Made by a program: the position numbers and the translations under genes. Under the pieces are notes generated by a model. That model searched no databases, was not told where the DNA came from, and saw nothing but the letters and a program-made list of their open reading frames with translations. This document shows, piece after piece, positions 35,601-45,630 of a stretch of 64,000 bases of DNA. This DNA is from Nemertoderma westbladi. Its lineage: Eukaryota; Xenacoelomorpha; Nemertodermatida; Nemertodermatidae. The stretch spans positions 124,001 through 188,000 of the forward strand of contig JAUCBJ010005393.1 of assembly GCA_032718475.1 (NCBI GenBank). The letters are read 5' to 3'. Numbering within the stretch: position 1 is the first letter of the stretch; each line of letters begins with the position of its first letter.

Positions 35601-35920
35601 TTCAAATTTTGGTCAGGATCTACGTTTTGAAATGTGGCGTTTGCATCAGTATAATTGTCTGGTAGGAGAGAGTTGTCATTGTTAGTGTTATTGTAAAATA
35701 TATCAGTGTCATTGTCTGGAACTAGAGTAAACGGAAATGTTTCAAAATTGCAAAAGGTACAGTAGATGTAATTTTCGGTAGTAGTTATGTAAACGTTATC
35801 TAGATGGGTCCCACATGGTATGTGGTAAAGTTTCTTACAGATATTACAGGTAAATCTCGGTTCTGAATTGGACATCGGGGTAAAGCAGAATTCACATGTA
35901 GATTGGCTGGCTAGGCCCAT
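32663..35920 (-). CDS. LINE ORF2: PHD finger, endonuclease, reverse transcriptase
   Basis: 1085 codons, uninterrupted. Residues 9-57 have Cys9, Cys12, Cys25, Cys28, His33, Cys36, Cys54, Cys57, a C4HC3 PHD-like finger. Residues about 130-350 form the APE-type endonuclease: HLNCRSL, TETFLTD, GTIYRPD, LTGDFNID near 280 and GTTDHLS. RT spans about 640-900: NNYRPISILPLFSKLFERVI, DLKKAFDTL, GTPQGAILS and LFADDTNLL near 810 with the catalytic Asps. The tail (900-1085) ends in HGAIVWNSLD. It nicks target DNA and copies the element RNA there. RT motifs place it in the CR1/L2 group; the exact clade is not resolved. Length fits a full ORF2. Confidence 0.92.
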   Translation of the reverse strand: MGLASQSTCEFCFTPMSNSEPRFTCNICKKLYHIPCGTHLDNVYITTTENYIYCTFCNFETFPFTLVPDNDTDIFYNNTNNDNSLLPDNYTDANATFQNVDPDQNLNSNNTDGKYFSEQKFNNIPNNYSSFSVYHLNCRSLNKNLSATTDYLDLLNKQFDVLTFTETFLTDNTNLTMINIAGYSQPTITNRQYGKRDRGGTAIYIKHGLDFTHLSDIKIEHCESSWVRISRSKNKKNKKPLIIGTIYRPDSCDLHSFLENLNNTLFNLSNENVDIILTGDFNIDLLKNTNNSTNYLQTLESNSFEQLIKVPTRITPHSKTLIDHITTNIHDRMLTPGVFLTEVGTTDHLSSFVIIQNYSCFFNQPDKLYVFDYSKFNKETFLRDLQNPNTWTYTNKNLTTENKFDEFYKNFELISNTHLPKKELQKKEIPRKPWMTDGLIKSTLNKNKMYAALSKNMTDVKLNEYKKYRNKLTKLLKLAEKLYFKKQFDKNKNNTRKTWQTINMALKKTKLKSSPKKITVSKNGREIETTDPEEICSVFNNHFSTIGPRLAQNIPTTNRNPTRFINHRKPNSLSLIETSTTETIYNILDLNNSCSTNDSFPIKIVKLAAYDIAPHLTYLINLSIKNGFFPSTLKSAKITPVFKSGDPTDKNNYRPISILPLFSKLFERVINSQLLSYLNKYSILSDCQYGFRTHSTTTDAILTVTERLQQILDSQDSACLISIDLKKAFDTLQHKILLNKLECYGIRGLPHKLISSFLNNRTHFVSIGNTKSEPILSPCGTPQGAILSATLFLLYINDLPNCTTLLATLFADDTNLLYSHTDPTILTDTVNTELQKVEQWLTDNQLSLNLKKTEHLIFTFKKEPINNNINMQNLPIKKVTQTKFLGIWIDNKLTWKNHCAYVLKKISKSIGIFFKLRHILPLGIMKLLYYALIQPYITYGIVIWGTAKHVHINPIKTKINKLIRAITFSHYRKHAPPLYRQLNILPIDKLHILETAKLIWEIRNNKKRSFITSLFQQTSTLHTYNTRSTTRQNYFIPRTRLLLTQNSLKYHGAIVWNSLDTDIKQSKSKKTLGRKLKIKLINELQ

Positions 35921-35938
35921 GGGGTGGTGGTGGGGGGT

Positions 35939-35961
35939 GGGGGGGGGGGGGGGGGGGGGGG
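35939..35961 (+). repeat. Poly(G) tract, 23 bases, beside the ORF2 start
   Basis: Lies about 20 bases upstream of the ORF2 ATG in element orientation, where it reads as poly(C). It may have expanded after insertion, or be a sequencing-difficult site. Confidence 0.9.
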
Positions 35962-36420
35962 TTGGTAGTATTTAAATCTATATATATATACGAAATATGA
36001 AACTCACTAAAATGCTCACATTGTGCTTCTACTCTTACAACAAGACTACATCGTTAATAACTGTGAAAAAAATATAACTAACTCTAACTAGATATCATAG
36101 TTAGTTTGTTTTGTTTATACGTGAAGATAATAAACAAAAAAAAGAAAAACACATAATATCGTATTTGTATCGCATATAGATTGACATATGTGGGTTGGAC
36201 TATATGTACCAATGTAAATGTACCCGCATTATATCGAGTAGCGAGTAGCGTACTAATGGAGACTCCTAGAAACTAAGATAATAATTTCCCACAACCTAGC
36301 TAATATATAGACAAGACTGAATGCATATCGCATTATATTGTAAGGTAATAATTTCATAAAAAACTGACTATAAACAAGACTGCATATATATCGCATAATG
36401 CAATGTTTTTTTAGATTTTT

Positions 36421-36510
36421 TATATAGGATCGCATATATATATTTTATATAGGATCGCATATATATATTTTATATAGGATCGCATATATATATTTTATAT
36501 AGGATCGCAA
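36421..36510. repeat. 25 bp minisatellite, about 4 copies
   Basis: The unit GGATCGCATATATATATTTT plus ATATA repeats with starts at 36427, 36452, 36477 and 36502. It sits between ORF1 and ORF2 of the LINE. Confidence 0.85.
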
Positions 36511-36614
36511 AATGGCATATATATAGCATAGTCTAATAATAGGTAGATCTTTCTTACATATGTATGTTCTGTTCCTATAATCCTGTAATCAAATCGGAGT
36601 AAAGAGCTGTATTT

Positions 36615-37367
36615 TTATGGGTGAGGTGTACCGGTGCTGGATTCCATCTCGAAGTTTACTTTCGTTGCCAGATTGGTTACATCTTTGAAATCGTAAATTG
36701 CGATCACCGCTCCTTCTTCTTTAAGCTTAACTACTACGGTGCCATTGCGGGTGTACGCGGAATGGATGCGTTTAGCTTTCTTTATGCGAACCACGTTGCG
36801 AAGTAACTCCGCGCGGCGCGCAGTTAGATGTTCAGTGACAAATGTGTTTTTGGGAAGATTATCTTTGTTCTTTAACACAGTGAGACGTTTATTGCGTGAA
36901 ATGAAACGCACTACGAGTGGCCGAGTAGGTTTAGATGCTTCTTTATCTCCCGAGATTTTCTTCCTTGGCAGCCGATGATATATATCAATATCGGAATCGC
37001 GGATACCTACAGCATTGAAAGCGTCGGATACGTCTTTATCGTTGTCTGGAATGTTATGGAACAGTAGGTTGTAGCCTCTCGAGTACTGTTCATGGTCGTC
37101 AAGTCTTACCTCGATTTCTCGGTATTTATGGGTTAGGTAGTCGACAGATTTCGCTAGGTTGTCCAAGCGTGGTTTAATTTTGTTAGCTTCCGCATTACTT
37201 AATTTAATCGTAGCGATGTCGGCTTTCATGTCTGATATGTCGTTGGATAGTTTCCTGATTAGGTGGCACATCTCTTCTTGTTCATCACCGCTGAGCGTGG
37301 TATCGCTTTCGAGACTGTTGTAAGTATTGGACTTTGTGATGCTCTGCTTGTTTTTCTTTGGACCCAT
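36615..37367 (-). CDS. LINE ORF1-type protein (coiled coil, RNA-binding like)
   Basis: 250 codons from ATG at 37367. Residues 30-95 are heptad-like and charged (LIRKLSNDISDMKADIATIK, YREIEVRLDDHEQYSRGYNL), a coiled coil. Then LLFHNIPD, DIYHRLPRK, RPLVVRFISRNKR and a basic C-terminal domain follow, the layout of L1/CR1-type ORF1 proteins that coat element RNA. It ends in a polar tail. No frameshift is seen. It is upstream and co-oriented with the ORF2, but the long spacer leaves doubt whether they form one element. Confidence 0.75.
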   Translation of the reverse strand: MGPKKNKQSITKSNTYNSLESDTTLSGDEQEEMCHLIRKLSNDISDMKADIATIKLSNAEANKIKPRLDNLAKSVDYLTHKYREIEVRLDDHEQYSRGYNLLFHNIPDNDKDVSDAFNAVGIRDSDIDIYHRLPRKKISGDKEASKPTRPLVVRFISRNKRLTVLKNKDNLPKNTFVTEHLTARRAELLRNVVRIKKAKRIHSAYTRNGTVVVKLKEEGAVIAIYDFKDVTNLATKVNFEMESSTGTPHP

Positions 37368-38596
37368 TTTGATTACCGTAATTTTCGTGAAGAAATGTGA
37401 TCAAGATAATCGAGATAGAGTTAATTAAGTAGGCTGTATTATTTCTGTATTTGTCACGATGCAGACTGCTGTATCATAGAAGCACAAAACAGTAGGCCTA
37501 CATTGCTGTACTGTTCCATTTCTCGGAGTTCCTCTTTCATAGTGCGGAGTGATTACAGGATAGAATCACCTACTGTACTCCATGTTGTCTCACCTGTCAT
37601 TGTCTTTGTGAACTCCAGTTAGTTTTAATTAAACTTAAAGTAGTAAATTGTTTTGACAAATTGCAGAATTGAGTTTGCTGGTAATTTTTAGTAAAGGTAG
37701 GTCTAAAACACTAAACTACGCCACTCGATATATCCCTTCTCATTTAGGGGAAAACCAGGCTTCAAATCAAACTTCCGAAAAAAGTGTAGGTCATTATTTT
37801 AGTTAAGAATGAAGAAACTCAAGGGAGTAGAAGCGTTAGTGGTCACTTGGGTCAAGACAAGACAATAATGACATTTCAAGAAATTTTTGTATTACTAGGT
37901 ACTGGTATATAATGTAACACTCAGGTTGTAGGAACAGGTTTCTATGTGTTTAATATCATTTTGGATATTTTAAATATTATACATTTTGGAGTTAGATATA
38001 CTGTATGTAAGTATATAATATACTCAAAAGTTCCGATGCGACCGACATGGGGTACTCTATAGCTTTATTTGGAAATACGATTTGTTTCAACTTTCACACC
38101 CACTTATTTAAATTTAATTAATGAATTAATGTTGTTCTTTCTGTGAATCTATGAATGAATTAATATAATTGATCTCTTCACATAAACATTTTAATGAATA
38201 AATAATAATTATGAAACCAATATAATATAGATTCTTTACGAACCAAATACAGTAGTACCAACCCTTGATTGACCCAATCAGCCAATGCAATTCATTAAAT
38301 AAAGAAGCTACGTTTTATATTTTTTTGTTATAAAAAGGGTAGTACCTGCTGCCTTTAGGTACATAGTACTAATTGCCTTGGCGCTTAATACTATGGTAGT
38401 ATCTGATCTGATGCCTAGGCATGTTGTACTACAGTAGTCTTTACTGTAGGCTCCCCCCCCCCCCCCCCCCCCCCCCCCACTGAGATGGCTTTAGGTAGCG
38501 GCAGCCGCACTCTTTAAATCATATCGCTTTTAAGTAGGCTGTACTGCAGTAGGCCTACTGAATCTATTTTGCTGTACTGACAGAAAGAATTGTATT
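37368..38596. other. Spacer between two LINEs, with C26 tract
   Basis: The first part may be the 5' UTR of the minus-strand LINE. A 26-base C tract lies at 38453-38478. AT-rich elsewhere and nothing coding seen. Confidence 0.4.
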
Positions 38597-39601
38597 ATGG
38601 GTTCTACCGCGAATGACTCTATTTCTGTACTAGATGCTAGTAGCAGCCAGCAGCAATTGTCTTTAGATGACGAACGTTCTGTATAGAACACACAACTCAA
38701 TAAGATGACGAAGGACCAGCTAAGAAACCTTATGACGGTCTACCGATCGGCTGACGACAGAGTAAACACCACAAACCAGCAGCCAGATTGGGCAAATCGT
38801 CTTCTTGGCGAAATGAAAGATCTTAGAAGCGAGGTAAAGGTTTTACTACAACTTCAATCTAAGGTAGATGACCTGTCAGTAAAACTGGATTCGGCGCTCG
38901 GTGTAATCCACCAACGGCAACAGTTTATGGAGGCTATCGACAGCGAACATAGCGAAAATAATCTGATCATCATGGGAGTGAAAGATGAACCAGGAGAAAG
39001 AGTCGATGAGAAGGTACAATGCATAGTTGACGAGATCAGTCTTGGAAGAGACGTGTCGATTAAGGATTGGAAAATTAAACGACTTGGAAACATTACAACA
39101 GGAAGAAACTTCCCACGACCAATCCTTGCTGTGGTGCAAAGCCGGGAGCAATGTAACACGATCCTCGATAATTCGAAGAAATTAAAGGCTGCTGCCGTGC
39201 CACTAACCAATGTCTATGTTAAGAAGGATGTTCACCCATCCGTGCGGAATGAGATGGCTCGTCTACGGAAGCGCGAAAGAGAAGAGAAGGCGTTTCAACT
39301 ACAGAGAGCGTGTACTGAAGGTAGACAATGTGGTTGTTGACACCGTTTATCAGGGTTCCTACCTGAGGTATAGCGGCCCGCAGAGCGCAGTAACTCATTA
39401 CGAATTTGCTCGTGGATTGCTTGTGGAATTCGTGATAAACTTGGAGAACTCGACTTAATTAAGTATTTCAGTAGGTTTGATTTAGTTTGGATTTTAGAAG
39501 TAAAGACTGCAGCAAGACTATTTCTCACTGGTTTTGAATGTATACAAAATATCCCTAAAAACTCTCATTGTGGTGGTATCTCCCTTTTTATTAAGTCTTA
39601 T
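38597..39601 (+). pseudogene. LINE fragment: ORF1 and start of ORF2, cut by an LTR element
   Basis: ORF1 starts at ATG 38597 (MGSTANDSISVLDASS), meets a TAG at about 38684, and continues in frame from 38705 to 39338. It has a coiled coil (LLGEMKDLRSEVKVLLQ), NLIIMGVKDEPGE, WKIKRLGN and LRKREREEKA, an ORF1 of the coiled-coil/RRM type. A frameshift follows near 39300. An ORF2 begins with CGIRDKLGELD, FDLVWILEVKT and GGISLFIKSYC, the start of an endonuclease domain, and stops at 39601 where the LTR begins. It differs from the LINE at 32-37 kb. Confidence 0.72.
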
Positions 39602-40100
39602 TGTTAGCGTATCCAATTCGCTGCACTACCCAGCAGAAAATGGGGAAAGTGGCTTTTTACCAATTATAGTTGATTAGGTGACATTATAAATATAATGTCA
39701 CCTAACAATTGGCACCTAGCAATATACACTGCCAGCCACAGGGAGAGATGCCAGTGCACAGCTCATCTCAGGGTAGAAGCTAGCATAGGAACAAGGGGAT
39801 AGATTGACCAATGGAGGGACAGCATGTGTCCAATTACAACGCGTCCACTGGTTGGCCACACCTAGGTAGCTAATGTGTCCCATATAATATATAACCGTTA
39901 CTCTGTCGATTGTACTTTAGTTGGTATATTGGGTGAGCAGAAGTCAGACGGTTTTCAACCGCCGTCGTTGTCTGCTATCATTGTGATTACTGAGTGTGCT
40001 ATACTACCGGTACTTGTATACTTATCTGAGATTAACAACATTAACACCAAACTCAGTTTATTATACCGGCCTACGGCCTTTCAGACATTCAGCTACAGCA
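39602..40100 (+). repeat. 5' LTR of plus-strand BEL-related element
   Basis: Starts TGTTAGCGTATCC and shares ordered blocks with 2205-2410. A TATA-like ATATAATATATAACC is at about 39880-39895. A likely primer site TGGATGCGGCGACGC lies near 40102. The 3' edge is approximate because no second full LTR is present. Confidence 0.65.
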
Positions 40101-40304
40101 AGTGGATGCGGCGACGCATATTAAACCAAGACAAAACCCAGTCAGGATTCCCTCGCCAACTCAGGGATTCCGTCAAAGTTGAAAACCGGAAATTCGAGTT
40201 GAAAACCCGAAATTCGAACTTTGAAACCTTGAAATTTGAAACCAGACTCTAAGATTAACGAAAACAATCTGTGAGGACGATACGCCAACAGGCCAATTCC
40301 AACG

Positions 40305-41143
40305 ATGAGTGAACAACAAACGCCCCAGGGTTCAGAGAGGGGCGGAAGTCTGCTGCGAACCCTGAGTGACAGAAACCAAACGATTTGGGAGGCGACGACG
40401 AGGCGGTACCGGCCCGCCACAACGGATTTGCCGAGGAGAGACAATTCGGTGGTAAAGGAGGAGAGCGGACAGGTACGAGAAGTAGAGAGACGCGAGTTGA
40501 CACAGAGCGGCAAGAGGAGCACCGGGATCGCCAGCCAGTCGGTGGCTACAGGCAGCTAAGGGCCCACCAGAACGGCAACGGTGGGACCGATAGTGCGACG
40601 CCCGACGAGAAGAGGATGTCGGGACGAGTGATTGCCTGTGACGGGCGTATAACGCCACGAGGAAGACTCTAAAAGATGCTAAGAGTGGAACAAAGATAGA
40701 CGAACCCAAACTGGCTAGGAAGACTCAGTGAATGCAACCAACATTTTCACTACCTAGTCCAATTTGGGCAAGGGGAACTGGCGGGTGAAAAGGCCAAGGG
40801 GGTCACCACGGAACTGTTTGAATTGTGGCGATCAGAGATATTACCGTATGGTGCAGTGTATGTAGGGCCTTATCTGGTGGATGCGCAGGGGGTTAAGTTT
40901 GTGGGATGGGCGGGTTTGAACGACACCGAACTCGAGGTTATCCCGGAAGATTTAGCGTTGTCCATTAGTGAAACCGCTAGCAGGCATGGTAAAATTAGTA
41001 AAACCAGCAGGCGATGGCAGTCCATCGCAACCGAAAAGTCCGCTACACCCTCTGCGAAAGCAAGAAGGGTGTTAAAGATAGATCTGACGTGTCAGCTAGA
41101 CAGCAGCGTTAGACCAAAAGGAGTTAGAGAGGCAGTTGAATGA
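40305..41143 (+). pseudogene. BEL-related gag, N-terminal part
   Basis: The frames 40305-40556 and 40385-40672 begin MSEQQTPQGSERGG; the next, 40749-41143, has GQGELAGEKAKGV, ELWRSEILPYGAV and DTELEVIPEDLALSI. No known domain can be named. Position and the following coiled coil make it the gag N-terminus. It is interrupted by frame changes near 40560, 40675 and 41143. Confidence 0.55.
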
Positions 41144-41223
41144 AGGAACTGCGTTGTTAGAGATGGAAAGGGAATTAGCGAGAGAGTATAAAGAGAGGGC
41201 TGAGAGGGTGGCAAGAGAGTATA

Positions 41224-41612
41224 GGGGCCGTCCAAGTATGACGTCTGCACTTTTCCCCAAAATGTTGACCACCTCCCTCCCCTAAATCAGATGTCATCAG
41301 ATAGGCGTTGACTCCCCCCCCCCCCCCCCCCTCCCCTAAATCAGATTAAAAAAAATTTCACGTCCTAATCACTGAAACATGGTGACTGGTAACTGAAACA
41401 GAAGGTTGTGCTATGGGCCTTCGGGGACTTCGCACAATCAAAATAGTCAAGCTACTTACTCTTCTGCTATATCTCTTCTAGCACCTATAAATGAACATGC
41501 TGATGTCAGATTTTGGCTGACCCCCTCCCCTCCCCTCATCAGCACGTCATCAGTTTTTCCCAACCCCCCTCCCCCCCCCCCTAAAGTGCTGACGTCATAC
41601 TTGGACGGCCCC
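41224..41612. mobile_element. MITE, PIF/ISL2EU-like, in gag
   Basis: The 30 bp terminal inverted repeats (41224-41253 and 41583-41612) begin GGGGCCGTCCAAGTATGACG and differ at one position. They are flanked by ATA on both sides (41221-41223, 41613-41615). The GGGGCCGTCC start resembles ISL2EU/PIF-Harbinger-type elements as I recall them. The 389 bp interior has no frame and contains C-rich blocks including an 18-base C run at 41314-41331. It splits the charged coiled coil of the gag. Confidence 0.85.
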
Positions 41613-41956
41613 ATAGAGAGAGGGCTGCGTGGGAGGCAGACAGGGTTGAGAGAGAGGTGAATGAGCACAAAGAGTGGGGCGCGAGGGAGGCAGAGAGGGT
41701 TGAGAGAGAGGTGAACAAGCACAAAGAGCGGGAGGTAAGGGAGGCTGAGTTTGCCAATCAGAGTTTTAGAGAGGAAAGGGAGTGGGAGATGGCTGGTAAA
41801 AGAATGCATGATGATATGCACGCCCGGTTGAGGGGGTTAATGCAGTATCAGGCCAAGCAAAAATGCCGGTTAGAACTGGCGAAACTGGGTTTATCAGAGA
41901 GCGAAGCTGGTTCGGGGAGTATTTATGAAGAACCAGAGGTGATGGAAACTTGTTAA
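41613..41956 (+). pseudogene. BEL-related gag coiled coil
   Basis: About 110 codons of highly charged helix: HKEWGAREAERVEREVNKH, then REVREAEFANQSF, HARLRGLMQYQAKQKCRLEL. It continues the ELEREL-type helix before the MITE (41140-41220) and corresponds to the coiled coil at about 29400-29600 on the minus strand in the other BEL element. It ends at a stop near 41956. Confidence 0.65.
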
Positions 41957-42089
41957 TATCCCAGTTACAGGTACTGGACGACAAACACAAAACTGGTGTG
42001 ACCAGACGGATGGGGGGGGGGGGTATATTAAAAAATACCGTAGTAGTTAATTCTAACACAAATACATATCTCTAATACATTTCTTACAG

Positions 42090-43583
42090 GAAATAATGTT
42101 GATACTGGTACAGCAAATAATTTAAATAATAATGTTAATGGTGGTACAATAAATAATTCGAATAATCTAAATAATAACGGTGAGCAAAATAATTTAAATA
42201 ATAATATAACGAATAACCGCGGTGAAAGTAAAGACGGTAAAATTAATATAAACATTAGCGAAACAAATAATTCGCCTAGCGGGGGCCTACAAGGCCACGT
42301 GGAGACGCAGGCGAATGAACCCAGCGCAGATAGGGGCAACATATCGACTGGAGGGGTGCATGAGGACAGTGGTGTGAGAAATGACGGGTGGGGGGGGGGG
42401 GGGCTACAGGCACCTTACCGCAACTAGTTAGTGACAAGAGGGGGGGGGGCAATAAATTTCCCACAGATGTTGGCGGGAAATATGCATGGTCATTCAAGTG
42501 AACCAGGGCTCCCAACGACGGAGGAGAATAGTGGGTGGGCAACAGATGCCCCACAGATGTCTGCGGGAAATGCACACGGTGAGTCAAGTGAACCATGGCA
42601 CCCGACGACAGAGGAGAGTAGAAGGGCAGCGAATATCTACGAGGCCGTACAACCGGGTAAAGGGAAAAGCATTCATGCCGCAAGCGGCCAAACGAGGGAG
42701 CGCCGAACCCATTGGGGAGATGAAGGAGAATGGTAGAGTTCATCCTGGAGGTCGATACTAGATCTCATGAACGTAGGTATAATGCCGGGAGTGGAGGATG
42801 ATAGAGATGAGCGAGGAAATGTTGCTATGGGCAACTGGAGATATCGAGATAGGACGGACAGTGAACCATCGATAGTCGAAGTAGAGAGAGAGCGCCAGTG
42901 GGGTTGTACTTCGGGAGATTGCCGGCACCCCAGAGGAACACAGCCTGGCGATGTATATTATACAACGAGAGAGGGGTATAGAGTGTACCGGGACGAGGAG
43001 GATGATAGAAGAAGGGATCGAAGGGAAACTTCCCGTTGGAACGTAGCTGCCGATCGATGATGTGGTAGTCGCGGGGAGGAGTTCTCGGAATATTCGAGAA
43101 GATTAAACTTCGATCACGAGGAGCACATTCAGACTGCAGGACTACTGTAGGTCTTACTGAACATACTATAGGCCATGCTGGGAGAGATAGTGTAGGTGAT
43201 AGGGTAGCGTGAATGCCGGGATTAGACCCGGAGGTCGCGGCTTACATACTGGTGAGTAGGCAGGAACCTGCTAGGCCCATACCGGTACCTGCACACCAGT
43301 ATGACTATAATATGAAGGGATATAATATATACCCAGTGGAGGGGAGGAGGGGGTATTGCAGATAAGTGTATGGGCCCCAATATAATAACATCTACCCCAG
43401 CGCAGAATATAACACCAGTGGGGGGGGGACAGGGTGACATTCCCCCATTACTGTATCCGCAAAAACGCGCAACCAAAAATAAAGATTGCAACCCCCCCCC
43501 CCCCCCCCCCCCCCCCAGATGAAAACAAGAAAACAAGTCATGCGACACAGAGATATGGAGGGGACCGTTACCCCCAATGATAT
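42090..43583 (+). other. BEL-related gag low-complexity linker
   Basis: 42090-42270 translates to an Asn-rich stretch (NNLNNNVNGG type). 42431-42760 contains two near copies of an ATGCCCCACAGATG / GGGAAATGCA-type block (CACAGATGT-GCGGGAAA at 42461 and 42553). G or C runs occur at 42390 and 43492-43516. Several frames cover it; none has a motif. It is most likely the linker between coiled coil and gag core. Confidence 0.4.
43492..43516 (+). repeat. Poly(C) tract, 25 bases
   Basis: Sits just upstream of the DUF1759-type core of the BEL-related gag. Its length probably varies between individuals and assemblies. Confidence 0.95.
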
Positions 43584-44490
43584 ATGCCACTCAGGGAAAG
43601 TCGACGAACCCGAGAGGCGAAGCACAGTCAACACCAAATGAGCCTGCAATCCCTACCATCCAGTGCACTGGAAATTCAAGCGATGGGAATGGCAACACTC
43701 ATCGACGCGCTAAAAACTAAAATAGAGCTGCCACCCATGGAGCCTTTTAAGTTTGATGGTAGCAAGCTGGAAGAATATCTACAGTTCCGGAGGATGTATA
43801 GCAACGAGATTCTTATGAAGAATCTAACACAGGCGGAGTGGAGTGCCTTAAATATTTACAAGTCTATACAGCGGGGCCAGCCCACGACATTGTGAGGCAA
43901 TATCAGGGAATTGAAGGAGGATTTACAACAGCGTGGAGAGCCCTGGATAGGGAATTTGGCCATCCTGTGAAGATTATCCAACAAACCTTAAGGGGGATAA
44001 CATCAAGCACACTCGCGGTTAACCCTGTCAGTATCAAAGCCTTTGCCAACAAAGTAGAGAAAGCATTGATAGTTTTAAAGACGCTAGAAGCACCATGCAT
44101 GAACTTAATGCTTCAAGTAACATCACAAGCATAGTGCAGGCACTACCAATATGGTTGGGGAATAAATGGAGGAAGATCGCTTTCTCTACCCGAGAGAAGA
44201 AGTGTGCGGAGCCAGGGTTGGAAGAGATGTCAAACTTCCTTAACTACGAAGCTGAGTTGATAACGGATCCAGTGTACAGTGAGGAGAGTCTGGGCAAGGT
44301 ACCAAAAGCGGAATATAGCCGACCTAAACCGGAACACAGTGCTGCAGATGCACTTCTGAGAGTGAGGCAATCGTTGCCATATGCAACCATTGAGGTAACT
44401 TCTAGTCCGCAGAACAACTGTGGGGGCTATGGAGGAAACAACACCCCTGATGTGGGTATGTCCAACCAAAACAACACACCATCCAACTAG
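43584..44490 (+). pseudogene. BEL-related gag core (DUF1759-type)
   Basis: Three frames in sequence: 43584-43895 (LPPMEPFKFDGSKLEEYLQF), 43838-44134 (IVRQYQGIEGGFTTAWRALD, REFGHPVKIIQQTLRGI) and 44095-44490 (LPIWLGNKWRKIAF, FLNYEAELITDPVY). The FDGSK, FTTAWRALDREFG and LNYEAE blocks align with the minus-strand element (FDGSKPEEY, FSAAWKSLEERYG, FKAEAANHPIYAP), so it is the same gag domain. Two frameshifts break it, near 43860 and 44100. Confidence 0.85.
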
Positions 44491-44720
44491 GACCTGGATG
44501 AAATATGCAAGACGCTATACAGAGAGCGTTATGATCCAAACTACAGGTACCAGCTATATAGAAAGCATGTGCATATATGGGAGATGACGCATAAGACCAT
44601 CGATTGCAACCAATGGCAGGCACTGCTGAAAGAAGATCGATTAGCCTATACAGGGAGATTTGGGTAATGCCACAGATGCGCAGTGGGAGGACATAAGATG
44701 GATAGGTGTCGAGAGAACCC
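44491..44720 (+). pseudogene. BEL-related gag zinc knuckle
   Basis: After a stop at about 44488 the frame reads KTLYRERYDPNYRYQLYRKH, then a TAA at 44664-44666, then CHRCAVGGHKMDRC, a CCHC zinc knuckle at about 44667-44708. It leads straight into the protease frame. In the other BEL element the knuckle sits at the same place. Confidence 0.75.
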
Positions 44721-45630
44721 ACCAAAGTACACTGAGACTGAAGGAACTGGAGGCCAGATGATGGCGACAAGCACCATGGGAGCAAGGAGGAAGGGAACAG
44801 TACTACTCGGAGTAGTACCAGTGAGAATAATTGGAGATAATGGGCTATCGGTTACAACACTAATGTTGGTCAATAGTGGAGCAGCGTTCACGCTAGCAGA
44901 GAGTTGGGTGGCCGAGAAGATAGGGTTGGAGACCAGGCCAAGTAAGATGGCGGTGACCACGATATCGAGCAAAAACGAGGTCATGAAGATGAGGACAAGA
45001 CAGAGTGAAATTGGAGCAATAACACCAGGGTGCGTCTATGGGTCCATCAAACCCATCCAAATAATAGAGTCGATCAACATCAACACCAGGCGACCTACAA
45101 AGATCGAGATCGAGCAATACCGGTACCTGGACAGCATCGACTTCTCCGTACCCGAACTAGATATCCCGAAAGTGTCTCTCATCGTCGGCATGGACTGTCC
45201 GGCGGCCCATGAGAGGCTGCAAACCATCTTCGGTGACGATAAAGAGCGAGACCCGGTGGCCATTCTCACGCCATTCGGATGGACGCTCAGCGGCCCAATA
45301 AAGATGAGGATCCCATTTAGCTTGTCCGAATCCTCAGGATGCATGCTGTCCAGTACCATTGAGGACATAAAGCAGAAGCCAAAGATGGGCAATGGGGAGG
45401 TCCCATATGGGAAGCAGCCCGAGCAGAAGCCAAAGACAGGCAATGGGGAGGTCCCATATGGGAAGCGGCCCGAGCAGAATTCAAGGACGGGCGATGGGGA
45501 GGTCCAATATGAGAAGCGGCCCGGGGAAGGATACCAGGAGTCGGGGGTGGGTATGGATCTGGATCCACGTATAGTGGAAAGGGTGGCAGACAAATCCGGA
45601 GAAGTACCATTGGTAGAGGAGACAGGATGA
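44683..45630 (+). pseudogene. BEL-related protease (DUF1758-type), active-site Asp changed
   Basis: 315 codons, open to TGA at 45628. VVPVRIIGDNGLSVTTLML leads into LVNSGAAFTLAESWVAEKIG, where the catalytic Asp position is Asn (codon AAT). LDIPKVSLIVGMDCPAAHER and LTPFGWTLSGPI are the conserved block between protease and RT. Residues about 230-285 are three 17-residue tandem repeats (45372-45524). No RT follows. With Asn at the catalytic site it would be inactive as a protease. Confidence 0.8.
45372..45524 (+). repeat. 51 bp coding tandem repeat, 3 units
   Basis: Units encode QKPKMGNGEVPYGKQPE-type 17-mers, the third more diverged. The repeat stays in frame with the protease region. Confidence 0.85.

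Larger units (their letters stand above)
32184..37367 (-). mobile_element. CR1/L2-like LINE with open ORF2
   Basis: On the minus strand, ORF1 (37367-36615) precedes ORF2 (35920-32663), followed by about 450 bases of 3' UTR. It ends in a tetranucleotide tail, GATT-type on the + strand (ATCA repeats on the element strand), at about 32184-32217. The ORF2 is uninterrupted over 1085 codons. The 694 bases between the ORFs contain a G tract and a 25 bp minisatellite. This is unusually long for such a spacer, so ORF1 may belong to a second LINE. Confidence 0.75.
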
